Source of the DNA: Spirochaetales bacterium
GTDB lineage: Bacteria > Spirochaetota > Spirochaetia > SZUA-6 > DRHE01
Length of the DNA: 6,755 bases
Assembly (NCBI GenBank): GCA_023136785.1
Contig: JAGLQP010000102.1
Location: forward strand, 1 to 6,755
Direction of reading: 5' to 3'
Shown: positions 1 through 6,673 of the stretch, piece by piece
Numbering within the stretch: position 1 is the first letter of the stretch
Layout of the letters: each line of letters opens with the position of its first letter
Made by a program: the position numbers and the translations under genes
The notes under the pieces: model-generated
What the model saw: the letters and a program-made list of their open reading frames with translations, nothing else
Databases searched by the model: none
Told to the model about the DNA's origin: nothing

Positions 1-2486
1 CCTACCCGAAAACTCGGGGGAAGATCACGTTGGAGGGGCTTTCTGCCCCGGTAGAGATCTTTCGGGACCGTTACGGCGTCCCCCATATCTATGCCCGGAG
101 CTCGGAGGACCTGTTCTTCGCCCAAGGATTCGTTCATGCCCAGGACCGCTTTTGGCAGATGGAGTTCTGGCGGCGTTTGGGAAGCGGGCGTCTGTCCGAG
201 CTGTTTGGGGAAAAGCTCATAGAAACGGATAAATTCCTGCGCACCATGGGATTCCACGAAGTCGCCGAAGAGCAGTTCGAAAAATACGCCGGGGAAACTC
301 AGACGTACCTGGAGTCCTACGCAAAAGGTGTCAACGCCTACATACTCGATCGCAGACCCGCTCGATTGGGATTGGAGTTCGCTCTGCTCAAGCTGCAGGG
401 GGTAGATTTTGAAATCGAGCCCTGGGTGCCTGCTGATACCATCAGCTGGGGCAAGATGATGTCGTACGACCTGGGAAGCAATTATACGGGGGAGCGGTTG
501 AATCTGGCAGTTTTACGGACCACCGGCTTGAAGAAATGGGCTGATTTTTTTGCCCCGTACCGGAAGGATATGCCTGTCATTATCAACGACGAAGAGCTCG
601 CCCAGTCTGGTTTTCAAGTTGCTGACAGCCGGAGAAAGCTTTTTCGCGTCTTCGGGTCCAGTGGAATTGGCTCAAACAGCTGGGTGATTTCGGGATCCCG
701 GACCGCCACGGGGAAACCCTATCTGGCCAACGATATGCACCTGGCACTGCAGATGCCTTCGATCTGGCATGAGATCGGGCTGCACGGCATCGATGAAGAC
801 GGCAACGTGGGCAGAACAGAAGCCTGCCCCTTTCATATGCGGGGCTACTCCTTCCCCGGTATGCCGGGAGTTGTCGCCGGTCACAACGACCGCATCGCCT
901 GGGCTCACACCAATCTGCCCGGGGATGTGCAGGATCTGTATATCGAGCGTATAAATCCGGAGAATCCCGATCAATATGAAGTAAACGGCGAATGGGTCGA
1001 TATGGAGATCCGCTACGAAGAGATCAAGATGCACAAAGAGGAAGAGCCGTACGTGTTACGGGTTCGACACACCCGGCACGGACCGATCCTTACCGATTTG
1101 GCGTCCTGGGAGGAGCTCAATAATTTCTTTGTCCTTCCGGAGACGGGCAAGGAATTTCCGGAAAATGTTGGTTTCACAGTTTTAGCCTTACGCTGGACCG
1201 CGCTGGAACCGGGTCAGCTGCACCGGGCTATATTCATGATCGATCAGGCTCGGAACTGGGAGGAATTTCGGGGAGCCCTGCGCTACTGGGATGTTCCCGC
1301 CCAGAACATCATCTATGGTGATGTAGATGGCAATATCGGTTACCAGGTTCCCGGATTGTATCCGATCAGGCCTAAGGGCAATGGCCTGGCTCCGGTACCT
1401 GGTTGGACCGATGAATATGAGTGGCAGGGCTACGTTCCTTACGAACAGCTGCCCTACGTGTACAATCCCGAGAAAGGCTACATTGTCACCGCCAACAATC
1501 CCGTAACCACCCCGAACTTCCCAATCCCTCAAGGAAGTTCGTTCTCCTACGGGTATCGGGCTCGAAGAATCGCGGAGATGATCGAAGCGGATACCGATGG
1601 AATCACCGCCGAGGATATCGCAGATATGCATGGGGATACATTTGATCGATCGGCTTCTGAAATTGTCCCTTATCTCGCAGGGCTGGAGCTTCGGGGTGAA
1701 CAGGAGGAGCCACCGGAGGAGGAAAGCGAAAAGGAACGGGAGAAGCGGGAGGAGCGAGAGGAAGAGGAACTGGAGGCTCTGGAAGATGCCAGGGAACGGC
1801 TGTTTGCTTGGGACAAACGCATGGACATCGATAGCTCAGCGGCAGTCCTTTACTCGTACTTCTGGATCGAGTTGATCGAGGAGACCTTCAAGGACCAGTA
1901 TCCGGAGAGCGAGTGGCCTCCGGGGTCCCAGGGAAGGCTGAAGAATGCTTTTTTCTACCTGCTTGGCGATCTGGAGAATTCCTGGTGGGATGATCTGCGT
2001 ACACCGGATAAACAGGAAGCCCGGGATGAAATTCTAGTGAAGGCGTTCCGCAAAGGCTATCGAGCCGCGGTTGACCGGTTGGGTGACAAAATCGACTCGT
2101 GGGAGTGGGGGGATATCCATACGACAGAGTTTCGCAATGCGACCTTCGGTACGTCCGGAATTGGACCGATTGAGAAAATCTTCAATCGGGGACCGGTTGC
2201 GACTCGGGGAGGAAACGAAGTTGTCAGCGTGGCTGCATGGAGATTGAAGAAACCTTTTGAAGTCTACCACATCTCTTCCCAGAGAGCGATCTACGATCTG
2301 GGTGATCTATCTGCCACCGTCCTGATCCACCCTACCGGGCAAAGCGGTCATCCAACTCATCGCCACTACGACGACTACATCGAGCCCTGGCGGCAGATCG
2401 AGTATCACCCCAATCTTTGGGAGCGCAGCGCCGTGGAAAAGGCTTCCCGAGGGCGTCTTTTACTGAAACCGGAGGAGGAGAAGTAA
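1..2486 (+). CDS. Penicillin acylase family (S45) amidohydrolase, 5' end outside window
   Basis: Ntn hydrolase that cleaves an amide bond in N-acyl compounds; family members act on beta-lactams, acyl-homoserine lactones and lipopeptides, and the substrate here is unknown. The frame is open to the left edge (first full codon at 3) and codes for YPKTRGKITLEGL, the usual start of the mature domain, so the TTG at 30 is internal. Counting from that TTG, the alpha-chain motif GVPHIYA is at 16-22. The processing site and catalytic serine are in GSNSWVISG, with Ser215 (codon 672-674) as the expected beta-chain first residue. AHTNLPGDVQDLY (292-304) matches the oxyanion/calcium loop, with Asp299 and Asp302 as likely calcium ligands. 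TANN (Asn489) matches oxyanion Asn-B241 of E. coli penicillin G acylase, and Arg510 lies near its Arg-B263. The C-terminal TGQSGHP and HYDDY are typical. Members are usually exported and self-processed; a signal peptide would lie off-window. Residues 557-590 form a highly charged insert. Family assignment is firm, substrate open. Confidence 0.95.
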   Translation, partial: YPKTRGKITLEGLSAPVEIFRDRYGVPHIYARSSEDLFFAQGFVHAQDRFWQMEFWRRLGSGRLSELFGEKLIETDKFLRTMGFHEVAEEQFEKYAGETQTYLESYAKGVNAYILDRRPARLGLEFALLKLQGVDFEIEPWVPADTISWGKMMSYDLGSNYTGERLNLAVLRTTGLKKWADFFAPYRKDMPVIINDEELAQSGFQVADSRRKLFRVFGSSGIGSNSWVISGSRTATGKPYLANDMHLALQMPSIWHEIGLHGIDEDGNVGRTEACPFHMRGYSFPGMPGVVAGHNDRIAWAHTNLPGDVQDLYIERINPENPDQYEVNGEWVDMEIRYEEIKMHKEEEPYVLRVRHTRHGPILTDLASWEELNNFFVLPETGKEFPENVGFTVLALRWTALEPGQLHRAIFMIDQARNWEEFRGALRYWDVPAQNIIYGDVDGNIGYQVPGLYPIRPKGNGLAPVPGWTDEYEWQGYVPYEQLPYVYNPEKGYIVTANNPVTTPNFPIPQGSSFSYGYRARRIAEMIEADTDGITAEDIADMHGDTFDRSASEIVPYLAGLELRGEQEEPPEEESEKEREKREEREEEELEALEDARERLFAWDKRMDIDSSAAVLYSYFWIELIEETFKDQYPESEWPPGSQGRLKNAFFYLLGDLENSWWDDLRTPDKQEARDEILVKAFRKGYRAAVDRLGDKIDSWEWGDIHTTEFRNATFGTSGIGPIEKIFNRGPVATRGGNEVVSVAAWRLKKPFEVYHISSQRAIYDLGDLSATVLIHPTGQSGHPTHRHYDDYIEPWRQIEYHPNLWERSAVEKASRGRLLLKPEEEK

Positions 2487-2508
2487 AGACGTACCGGGTT
2501 ATTTCGCT

Positions 2509-2559
2509 TATACTTGAGATCTTCTGAAATGATTTTATATTTCTCTTATGGGATGAGGT
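2509..2559 (+). promoter_or_regulatory. Weak promoter and ribosome-site candidates ahead of larA
   Basis: The 73-base gap after the acylase is AT-rich. TATACT at 2509-2514 differs from the -10 consensus by one base. The best -35 at 17 bases spacing is AAGACG (2486-2491), only three of six matches, so the promoter is doubtful and larA could be co-transcribed with the acylase. The ribosome site is unusual: GAGGT (2555-2559) directly touches the ATG, and the only better-spaced element is GGGA (2550-2553). The ATG at 2548 is in frame but is stopped by TGA two codons later, so 2560 remains the best start. Confidence 0.22.
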
Positions 2560-3954
2560 ATGCACTCAGTAAAGATTGAATACGGGGCCGATACGTTGAC
2601 CGTAGAATTGCCCGTTTCTTGTGACATCAAGGAAATGCGTCCGGTCCGGACACTCGCCGATCCGGCAGCGGAAATTCTCCGTTCGTACAATCATCCGATC
2701 GACTCACCCCCGTTATATGAGATAGCTCGGAAAAAGCTGAAGAGCGGGTCCGATTCCCAGGCTGTGATTGTCGTGTCTGATAATACTCGCCCGGTGCCGT
2801 ACAAAGGTGAGAAGGGAATCCTAATTCCTCTCATTCAGACCTTGAAGGAGGCGGGTTATTCCGAAGACGGAATCACCCTGTTGATCGGCAAAGGATCGCA
2901 TCGTGACATGACCGATGCCGAGGTCGAAGCAATGCTCGGAATCCGGGAAGCGGGTTTTAACGTACCCGTGGCTCAGCACGACTATGAAGACGAGAGCAAT
3001 CTTATCTATGTCGGTGAGACCGATGGAGGCTCGCCGGTTCGCATAAACAAACTCTACAGCGAGGCGGGTTTAAAGGTGGTCACCGGCTTGGTGGAGAGTC
3101 ATTTTATGGCTGGAGCCTCAGGAGGCAGAAAGGCGATCTGCCCGGCCATTGCCAGTAAAGAGACATTGCGAATCTTCCATGGCCCGGAGATCCTCGAGTC
3201 TCCCAAGGCGGCTGATTTAGTACTGGACGGAAATCCCTGCAGCGAAGAGGCTGAGCAGGCAGCGGAGCTGGCTGGATGCGACTTCGCAGTTAATGTCACG
3301 TTGGATGCGGCGAAGAATGTTACTGGAATATTCTCCGGAGATATCTTTGCATCTCATCGGGCGGCTGTTGACAAGATACGGGAGTACGTGGTCATTCGAC
3401 TGCAGAAGCACTACGATCTGGTGCTTATACCGGCAGGTTTTGTCGGTGTAAATCATTATCAAGCGGCCAAGGCTGCAATTGAGGCTTCAAGAGCTGTAAA
3501 ACCGGGAGGCATGATTGTAATCGTTGCTCGGCATAGTGACCCCGATCCGATTGGTAGCGGGGATTATCGGGAAACCCTTGCCATGCTGAAACGCCTCGGA
3601 CCCAAACGATTTCTACAGACGATAAAGTCACCGGATTGGGACTTTACTCATGATCAGTGGGAAACTCAAATGTGGTGCAAAGTTCTGGACGTGATCGAGG
3701 AGGAGAGCAACCTGATCTACTGCAGTCTAGAAATTCCCGAGAAGGATTATTCTATTCTTCCCTGTGTTTCGGGGCATGCTTTTTTGAGCAGGGCAGGGCT
3801 GAACGGCATAGACAATTCGGCAGAACATATTCGGCTTATGGTTGAACAATCGATAGTCACGGCTGTCCAGCGTCTAAAGAAGAAACTGGGAGCAGACCCG
3901 GAGGTTCTATTTCTGAAGGATGGTCCCTACGGAGTACCGGAGGTACTCCCGTAG
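2560..3954 (+). CDS. larA: LarA-family nickel-dependent 2-hydroxyacid racemase/epimerase
   Basis: Interconverts stereoisomers of a 2-hydroxyacid through hydride transfer to the nickel-pincer nucleotide (NPN); cytoplasmic. At 464 residues it is somewhat longer than Lactobacillus plantarum LarA (about 424). Key residues are present with matching spacing: SDNTRP with Asp74 and Arg77 (LarA Asp72, Arg75), GSHR with His114 (His108), then His181 and Lys191 in ESHFMAGASGGRK (His174 and Lys184, the NPN-bearing lysine), and His207 in RIFHG (His200, nickel ligand). The 181-191-207 spacing equals 174-184-200 exactly. The C-terminal domain carries KPGGMIVIVA near 315-330. Start ATG 2560 gives the usual beginning MHSVKIEYGADTLTVELP. 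Family members include lactate, malate, phenyllactate and other 2-hydroxyacid racemases, so lactate is not certain. NPN biosynthesis genes larB, larC and larE are not in the window. The following FAD oxidase fits 2-hydroxyacid catabolism. The ESNLIY hexapeptide occurs twice (145-150, 382-387), probably by chance. Confidence 0.92.
   Translation: MHSVKIEYGADTLTVELPVSCDIKEMRPVRTLADPAAEILRSYNHPIDSPPLYEIARKKLKSGSDSQAVIVVSDNTRPVPYKGEKGILIPLIQTLKEAGYSEDGITLLIGKGSHRDMTDAEVEAMLGIREAGFNVPVAQHDYEDESNLIYVGETDGGSPVRINKLYSEAGLKVVTGLVESHFMAGASGGRKAICPAIASKETLRIFHGPEILESPKAADLVLDGNPCSEEAEQAAELAGCDFAVNVTLDAAKNVTGIFSGDIFASHRAAVDKIREYVVIRLQKHYDLVLIPAGFVGVNHYQAAKAAIEASRAVKPGGMIVIVARHSDPDPIGSGDYRETLAMLKRLGPKRFLQTIKSPDWDFTHDQWETQMWCKVLDVIEEESNLIYCSLEIPEKDYSILPCVSGHAFLSRAGLNGIDNSAEHIRLMVEQSIVTAVQRLKKKLGADPEVLFLKDGPYGVPEVLP
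3927..3954 (+). terminator. Imperfect hairpin covering the larA stop codon
   Basis: CTACGGAGTACC (3927-3938) pairs with GGTACTCCCGTAG (3942-3954) around a three-base loop, giving 12 base pairs with one bulged C. The right arm ends in the TAG stop. There is no proper T tract after it (the next bases read ATCTACTGCTGCTGTTTG), so it is not a standard intrinsic terminator. It could be a transcript 3'-end stabiliser, an attenuating element before the FAD oxidase gene, or a by-product of the codons used. The pairing is visible directly; the role is inferred. Confidence 0.35.
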
Positions 3955-4016
3955 ATCTACTGCTGCTGTTTGTAATCTATAAGTTATGTGGCTTGGAAAA
4001 CTAAACCGCTGAAGCA

Positions 4017-4021
4017 GGGAG
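4017..4021 (+). promoter_or_regulatory. Shine-Dalgarno site fixing the TTG start of the FAD oxidase
   Basis: GGGAG lies seven bases before TTG at 4029. An in-frame TAA at 4002-4004 rules out any earlier start, and no ATG or GTG codon lies in frame between that stop and the TTG. The first later alternative in the frame is the TTG at 4050, which has no comparable site. Confidence 0.7.
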
Positions 4022-4028
4022 AAGAAAT

Positions 4029-5441
4029 TTGCCCGTTGACAAGGATTGGTTGAAACGAGCAGCCGACATCGTGGGGCCTGATGGAATCCTTTCGGATGTA
4101 TCAGACCTTGAAGCCTACGGCCACGATGAGTATGCCTTGGATACCTACGTCCAGCTACCGAAATCCGTGGCCAAACCCGCTACGGAGGAGCAGGTCGCCG
4201 GTATCGTGCAGCTCTGCGCGGAAACCGGTGTTCCCGTTACGGCGCGCGGCGGCGGTACCGGGTTGTCCGCGGCCTGTGTGAGCGACCCCCACGGCATCGT
4301 CCTGTCCCTGGAACGTCTCAACAAGCTGATCCAAGCCGACCCGGACAACTACGCAATCACGGTGCAGGCCGGATTCACTCTCGAGCAGATCAACAAGGCG
4401 GCCGAGGATATCGGGTTGTTCTTCCCTCCCCATCCGGGGGACGAGAGCGCCATGGCCGGCGGGATGGTGGCCACCAATGCCGGCGGCGCCCGGGCGGTGA
4501 AGTACGGAACGATCAAGCACTTCGTGCTCGGCCTTCAAGTGGTGCTGGCTTCGGGGGAGACAGTAGAGCTCGGAGGCAGCTTCATGAAGTCCAGCATCGG
4601 CTACGGCCTGATGGAGCTGATGATCGGTTCGGAAGGTACTCTGGGCATCATCACCCGGGTCACCCTGGCCCTTCTGCCCAAACCCGGGTCGATCCAGACA
4701 GTTCTGGCTCCCTTTGATACGGTCAGTGCGGCAATCGAAAGCGTCCCGGCCATTTTGAACCGGGGGATCATCCCCTTTGCCGTAGAGTTTGTGGAGCGCT
4801 CGGCCATTGCCTGCGCCGAGCGATTGGTGGACAGGAGCTGGCCGGCGCGTCAGGGTTCCGCCTCGCTTCTGCTCATGCTCGACGGTCCGGACGAAGAGTT
4901 CGTGCTCTCCCAGGCCGGGGCAATCGCAGAGGTGATGGAGGAACGGGGGGCTCTTGACATCCTCCTGGCCGACAACAGGGAACGCCAGGAAGAGATCCTC
5001 GGCATTCGCAGCATGATCTACGAAGCCCTGAGACCCGGAACCGTGGAGCTGTTCGATGTCTGTGTGCCCAGGTCCCAGATAGCGGGGCACGTGGAGTTTG
5101 TTCACGACCTGGAACAGAAGTACCAGGTGCCTCTGCCAACCTACGGGCATGCCGCCGACGGTAACGTCCACACCAACTTCATGCGTACCCGGCTCGAGGA
5201 CGGAGTTCTTGGCCAGGAGATCCCCGACTGGCAGTCCAAACATGAGGCTGTACGCCGGGAGATCTTCGACGACGTGATCCGTCGAAAAGGAAACATTTCC
5301 GGCGAGCACGGTATAGGCCTGGCCAAGCGGGACTACCTGGCCAACAACATCGGCCGGACCAACGTCGCCCTGATGCGCTCGATCAAGAAAGCCCTCGATC
5401 CGAAGGGCATTCTAAACCCGGGAAAGATCTTTACCCTATAG
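4029..5441 (+). CDS. glcD: FAD-linked 2-hydroxyacid oxidase/dehydrogenase, GlcD/DLD family
   Basis: Flavoprotein that oxidises a D-2-hydroxyacid such as D-lactate, glycolate or D-2-hydroxyglutarate to the 2-oxoacid and passes electrons to a partner or quinones. At 470 residues it has normal GlcD length. The N-terminal FAD-binding domain has RGGGTG (73-78) for the pyrophosphate, PPHPGDESAMAGGMVATNAGG at 133-153, and GSEGTLGIIT (200-209). The C-terminal oxidase domain has GHAADGNVH with His374 and His381, and SGEHGIG (424-430) with Glu426 and His427. The His-x6-His plus Glu set matches the metal and substrate site described for human D-2-hydroxyglutarate dehydrogenase. It ends with the usual DPKGILNPGKIF. 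No Cys-rich iron-sulfur domain is fused, and no GlcE or GlcF partner is seen. It follows larA by 74 bases, suggesting that the racemase supplies the isomer this enzyme oxidises. Codons are more GC-rich than in larA. Family is secure; exact substrate is not. Confidence 0.93.
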   Translation: MPVDKDWLKRAADIVGPDGILSDVSDLEAYGHDEYALDTYVQLPKSVAKPATEEQVAGIVQLCAETGVPVTARGGGTGLSAACVSDPHGIVLSLERLNKLIQADPDNYAITVQAGFTLEQINKAAEDIGLFFPPHPGDESAMAGGMVATNAGGARAVKYGTIKHFVLGLQVVLASGETVELGGSFMKSSIGYGLMELMIGSEGTLGIITRVTLALLPKPGSIQTVLAPFDTVSAAIESVPAILNRGIIPFAVEFVERSAIACAERLVDRSWPARQGSASLLLMLDGPDEEFVLSQAGAIAEVMEERGALDILLADNRERQEEILGIRSMIYEALRPGTVELFDVCVPRSQIAGHVEFVHDLEQKYQVPLPTYGHAADGNVHTNFMRTRLEDGVLGQEIPDWQSKHEAVRREIFDDVIRRKGNISGEHGIGLAKRDYLANNIGRTNVALMRSIKKALDPKGILNPGKIFTL

Positions 5442-5490
5442 ATCAGCAGATTCTCAGCAGCAAACAACGAACCGCGGCAGCATAGCCCAT

Positions 5491-5579
5491 ACTCTGGCGG
5501 AGGCACGGAAGCTCGGGATGTCGAAAACACCATCACGATCTATCCCGGCGTCGGCCACGCCTTCGTGAAGAGCAACACA
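5491..5579 (+). pseudogene. Relic of the 3' part of a dienelactone hydrolase family gene
   Basis: The frame beginning at codon 5520 reads VENTITIYPGVGHAFVKSNT, which resembles the conserved region around the catalytic histidine of dienelactone hydrolases (alpha/beta hydrolases), His in GHAF. Just upstream the sense continues in another frame: TLAEARKLG from 5491 to 5517, where the family normally has an amphipathic helix ending in LG before VEN. The switch at 5518-5519 implies one lost base or two gained. There is no start codon, no catalytic Cys/Ser or Asp region, and after SNT the similarity stops where the terminator-like hairpin begins. The frame after the FAD oxidase stop stays open to a TGA at 5637 but carries no other recognisable sequence. 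The motif match is seen; decay of a former gene is inference. The 5442-5490 part shows nothing recognisable. Confidence 0.55.
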
Positions 5580-5609
5580 CAGCTATGTTGTCTGTCAGCT
5601 GTTTTTTTT
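5579..5609 (+). terminator. Possible intrinsic terminator, short stem plus eight T
   Basis: ACAGCT (5579-5584) pairs with AGCTGT (5597-5602), leaving a 12-base loop, and the run of eight T covers 5602-5609. The T tract is good. The stem is short, only half GC, and the loop is large, so efficiency is doubtful. Its place after the FAD oxidase and gene relic, just before a new promoter-like box, fits the end of the upstream transcript. If real, it makes the ATG at 5585, which lies in the loop, an unlikely start for the next gene. Confidence 0.45.
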
Positions 5610-5624
5610 CCGCCCCACTTCAGT

Positions 5625-5630
5625 TACAAT
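5625..5630 (+). promoter_or_regulatory. -10 box suggesting a leaderless transcript
   Basis: TACAAT differs from TATAAT by one base and ends five bases before the ATG at 5636. Transcription normally begins about seven bases after a -10 box, which would put the first base at or next to the A of this ATG. No Shine-Dalgarno sequence precedes the ATG, as expected for a leaderless mRNA. The -35 region at 17 bases spacing is only a T run (5602-5607), two of six matches, so support comes from the -10 box and its position. Confidence 0.4.
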
Positions 5631-5635
5631 TCCCT

Positions 5636-6673
5636 ATGACTTACTCTCTCTACGAACACGTTCTCGGAGGCTTGCTGGGCCAGGCCCTGGGGGACGCCTT
5701 CGCCATGCCGGCTCTGCTTCATCCGGAGGACACCTGGAAGCGCTACGGCGGCTGGCTCACCGAGTTTCACCCCGGACCGGAAGGGCACCCCGCCCACGCA
5801 GGGCTTCCGGCGGGACGCGTCACCGACGATACGGAGCAGGCCTTTGCCCTGGCTGAGAGCATCATCCAGGATGGGGGAGTTACCGTAGAGGGCGCGGCTA
5901 ACGCACTGCTGGCCTGGTACAAATCTGTCGACGGTGACAAAGCGCCTTTCGTGGGACCGAGTACCCGCAAGGCCTGCCAGGCGCTGCAACAGGGGGCGGA
6001 TCCTTGGAAGACCGGTCTGACCGGAGATACGAACGGTGGGGCTATGCGCGTATGCCCGGTGGGACTGATCAATCCGGGTAATCCGGTGAAAGCTGCAGAA
6101 GATGCAGCGGCTTCCTGCCGGCCGAGCCACTTCACCGATGTCGCCGTGTCGGCGGCCGCGGCGGTAGCCGGTTCTGTGGCCGCGGCCTTGCAGCCGGGGA
6201 TCAGCCTCGAGGAGATCGTAGCAGCGGGACGACAGGCCGCCGTCGAGGGGCGGGCATTGGGAAGTTCCTGGTTCGGTGCCAGCATCCCCCGGAGGATCGA
6301 TCTTGCTCTGACCTTGGTCCGTGGTTCAGAGGCTTCCAACCAAAACGATGTGTTCAAGAGAATCGTGGACCTCTACGACCTGGTCGGTAGTACATTAGCA
6401 GCCGCGGAAGCCGTGCCCAGCGCCTTCGGCATCCTCTGTTTGGCCGAAGGGGATCCGGTGATCTGTGCCCGCTATGCTGCGGCTCTTTCAGGGGACGCGG
6501 ACACCGTGGGTGCGATCGCCTGCGCGATCGCCGGGGCCTGGAAAGGCAGGCCGGCCATTCCTGATAGGATTGCCTCCGTACTTCATCGGGCGAATCCTGA
6601 ATTGGATTTTGAGGGTGTAGCCCGCGCTCTCACCGAGCTGGCGGAACGGAGGATGGGATCGGAGCCGATATGA
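5636..6673 (+). CDS. ADP-ribosylglycohydrolase (DraG/ARH) family protein
   Basis: All-helical, magnesium-dependent hydrolase family that cleaves N- or O-glycosidic bonds of ADP-ribose; some bacterial relatives next to sugar kinases probably act on small nucleosides or ADP-ribose adducts instead. From ATG 5636 it has 345 residues, close to family size. Visible motifs: GLLGQALGDAFAMP (12-25), the first metal motif TDDT (63-66), GDTNGGAMRVCPVGL (130-144), and the second metal motif GDADTVGAIACAIAGAWKG (286-304) with Asp287, Asp289 and Thr290. These cover the expected binuclear magnesium ligands, so it should be active. ATG 5585 would add 17 residues (MLSVSCFFSAPLQLQFP) unlike the family and would cross the terminator-like stem. 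ATG 5636 begins four to nine residues before the conserved first helix and is preferred. It overlaps the downstream kinase by four bases, so the two are likely co-translated. No signal peptide, so cytoplasmic. Confidence 0.88.
   Translation: MTYSLYEHVLGGLLGQALGDAFAMPALLHPEDTWKRYGGWLTEFHPGPEGHPAHAGLPAGRVTDDTEQAFALAESIIQDGGVTVEGAANALLAWYKSVDGDKAPFVGPSTRKACQALQQGADPWKTGLTGDTNGGAMRVCPVGLINPGNPVKAAEDAAASCRPSHFTDVAVSAAAAVAGSVAAALQPGISLEEIVAAGRQAAVEGRALGSSWFGASIPRRIDLALTLVRGSEASNQNDVFKRIVDLYDLVGSTLAAAEAVPSAFGILCLAEGDPVICARYAAALSGDADTVGAIACAIAGAWKGRPAIPDRIASVLHRANPELDFEGVARALTELAERRMGSEPI
6661..6664 (+). promoter_or_regulatory. Ribosome-binding site for the PfkB kinase
   Basis: GGAG ends five bases before the ATG at 6670 and lies inside the last codons of the ADP-ribosylglycohydrolase gene. 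A second GGAGG at 6648-6652 is too far away (17 bases). The site and the ATGA overlap support translational coupling of the two genes. Confidence 0.55.

Noticed and set aside
2526..2543. GAAAT and ATTTC inverted repeat before larA
   Set aside because: Five AT-rich pairs with an eight-base loop are too weak to call an operator or terminator.
2993..3720. Hexapeptide ESNLIY occurring twice in the LarA protein
   Set aside because: The flanking residues differ and the two copies lie in different domains. A chance repeat is the simplest reading.
3978..3983. TATAAG, a -10-like box before glcD
   Set aside because: The -35 position (3955-3960, ATCTAC) has no useful match, and the gap is AT-rich, so a chance match is likely.
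4155..5309. Long open frame of 384 codons on the minus strand opposite glcD
   Set aside because: It is a shadow of the GC-rich glcD codons. Its translation shows no recognisable domain, while the plus strand has all the FAD oxidase motifs.
5442..5639. Open frame continuing 65 codons after the glcD TAG stop
   Set aside because: glcD already ends with the normal family C-terminus, so stop readthrough is not needed. The only meaningful part of the extension is the hydrolase relic.
6512..6531. Two GCGATCGC palindromes, like the cyanobacterial HIP1 repeat
   Set aside because: They arise from codons for the repeated Ala-Ile-Ala in the conserved GDADT segment, and I noticed none elsewhere in the window.
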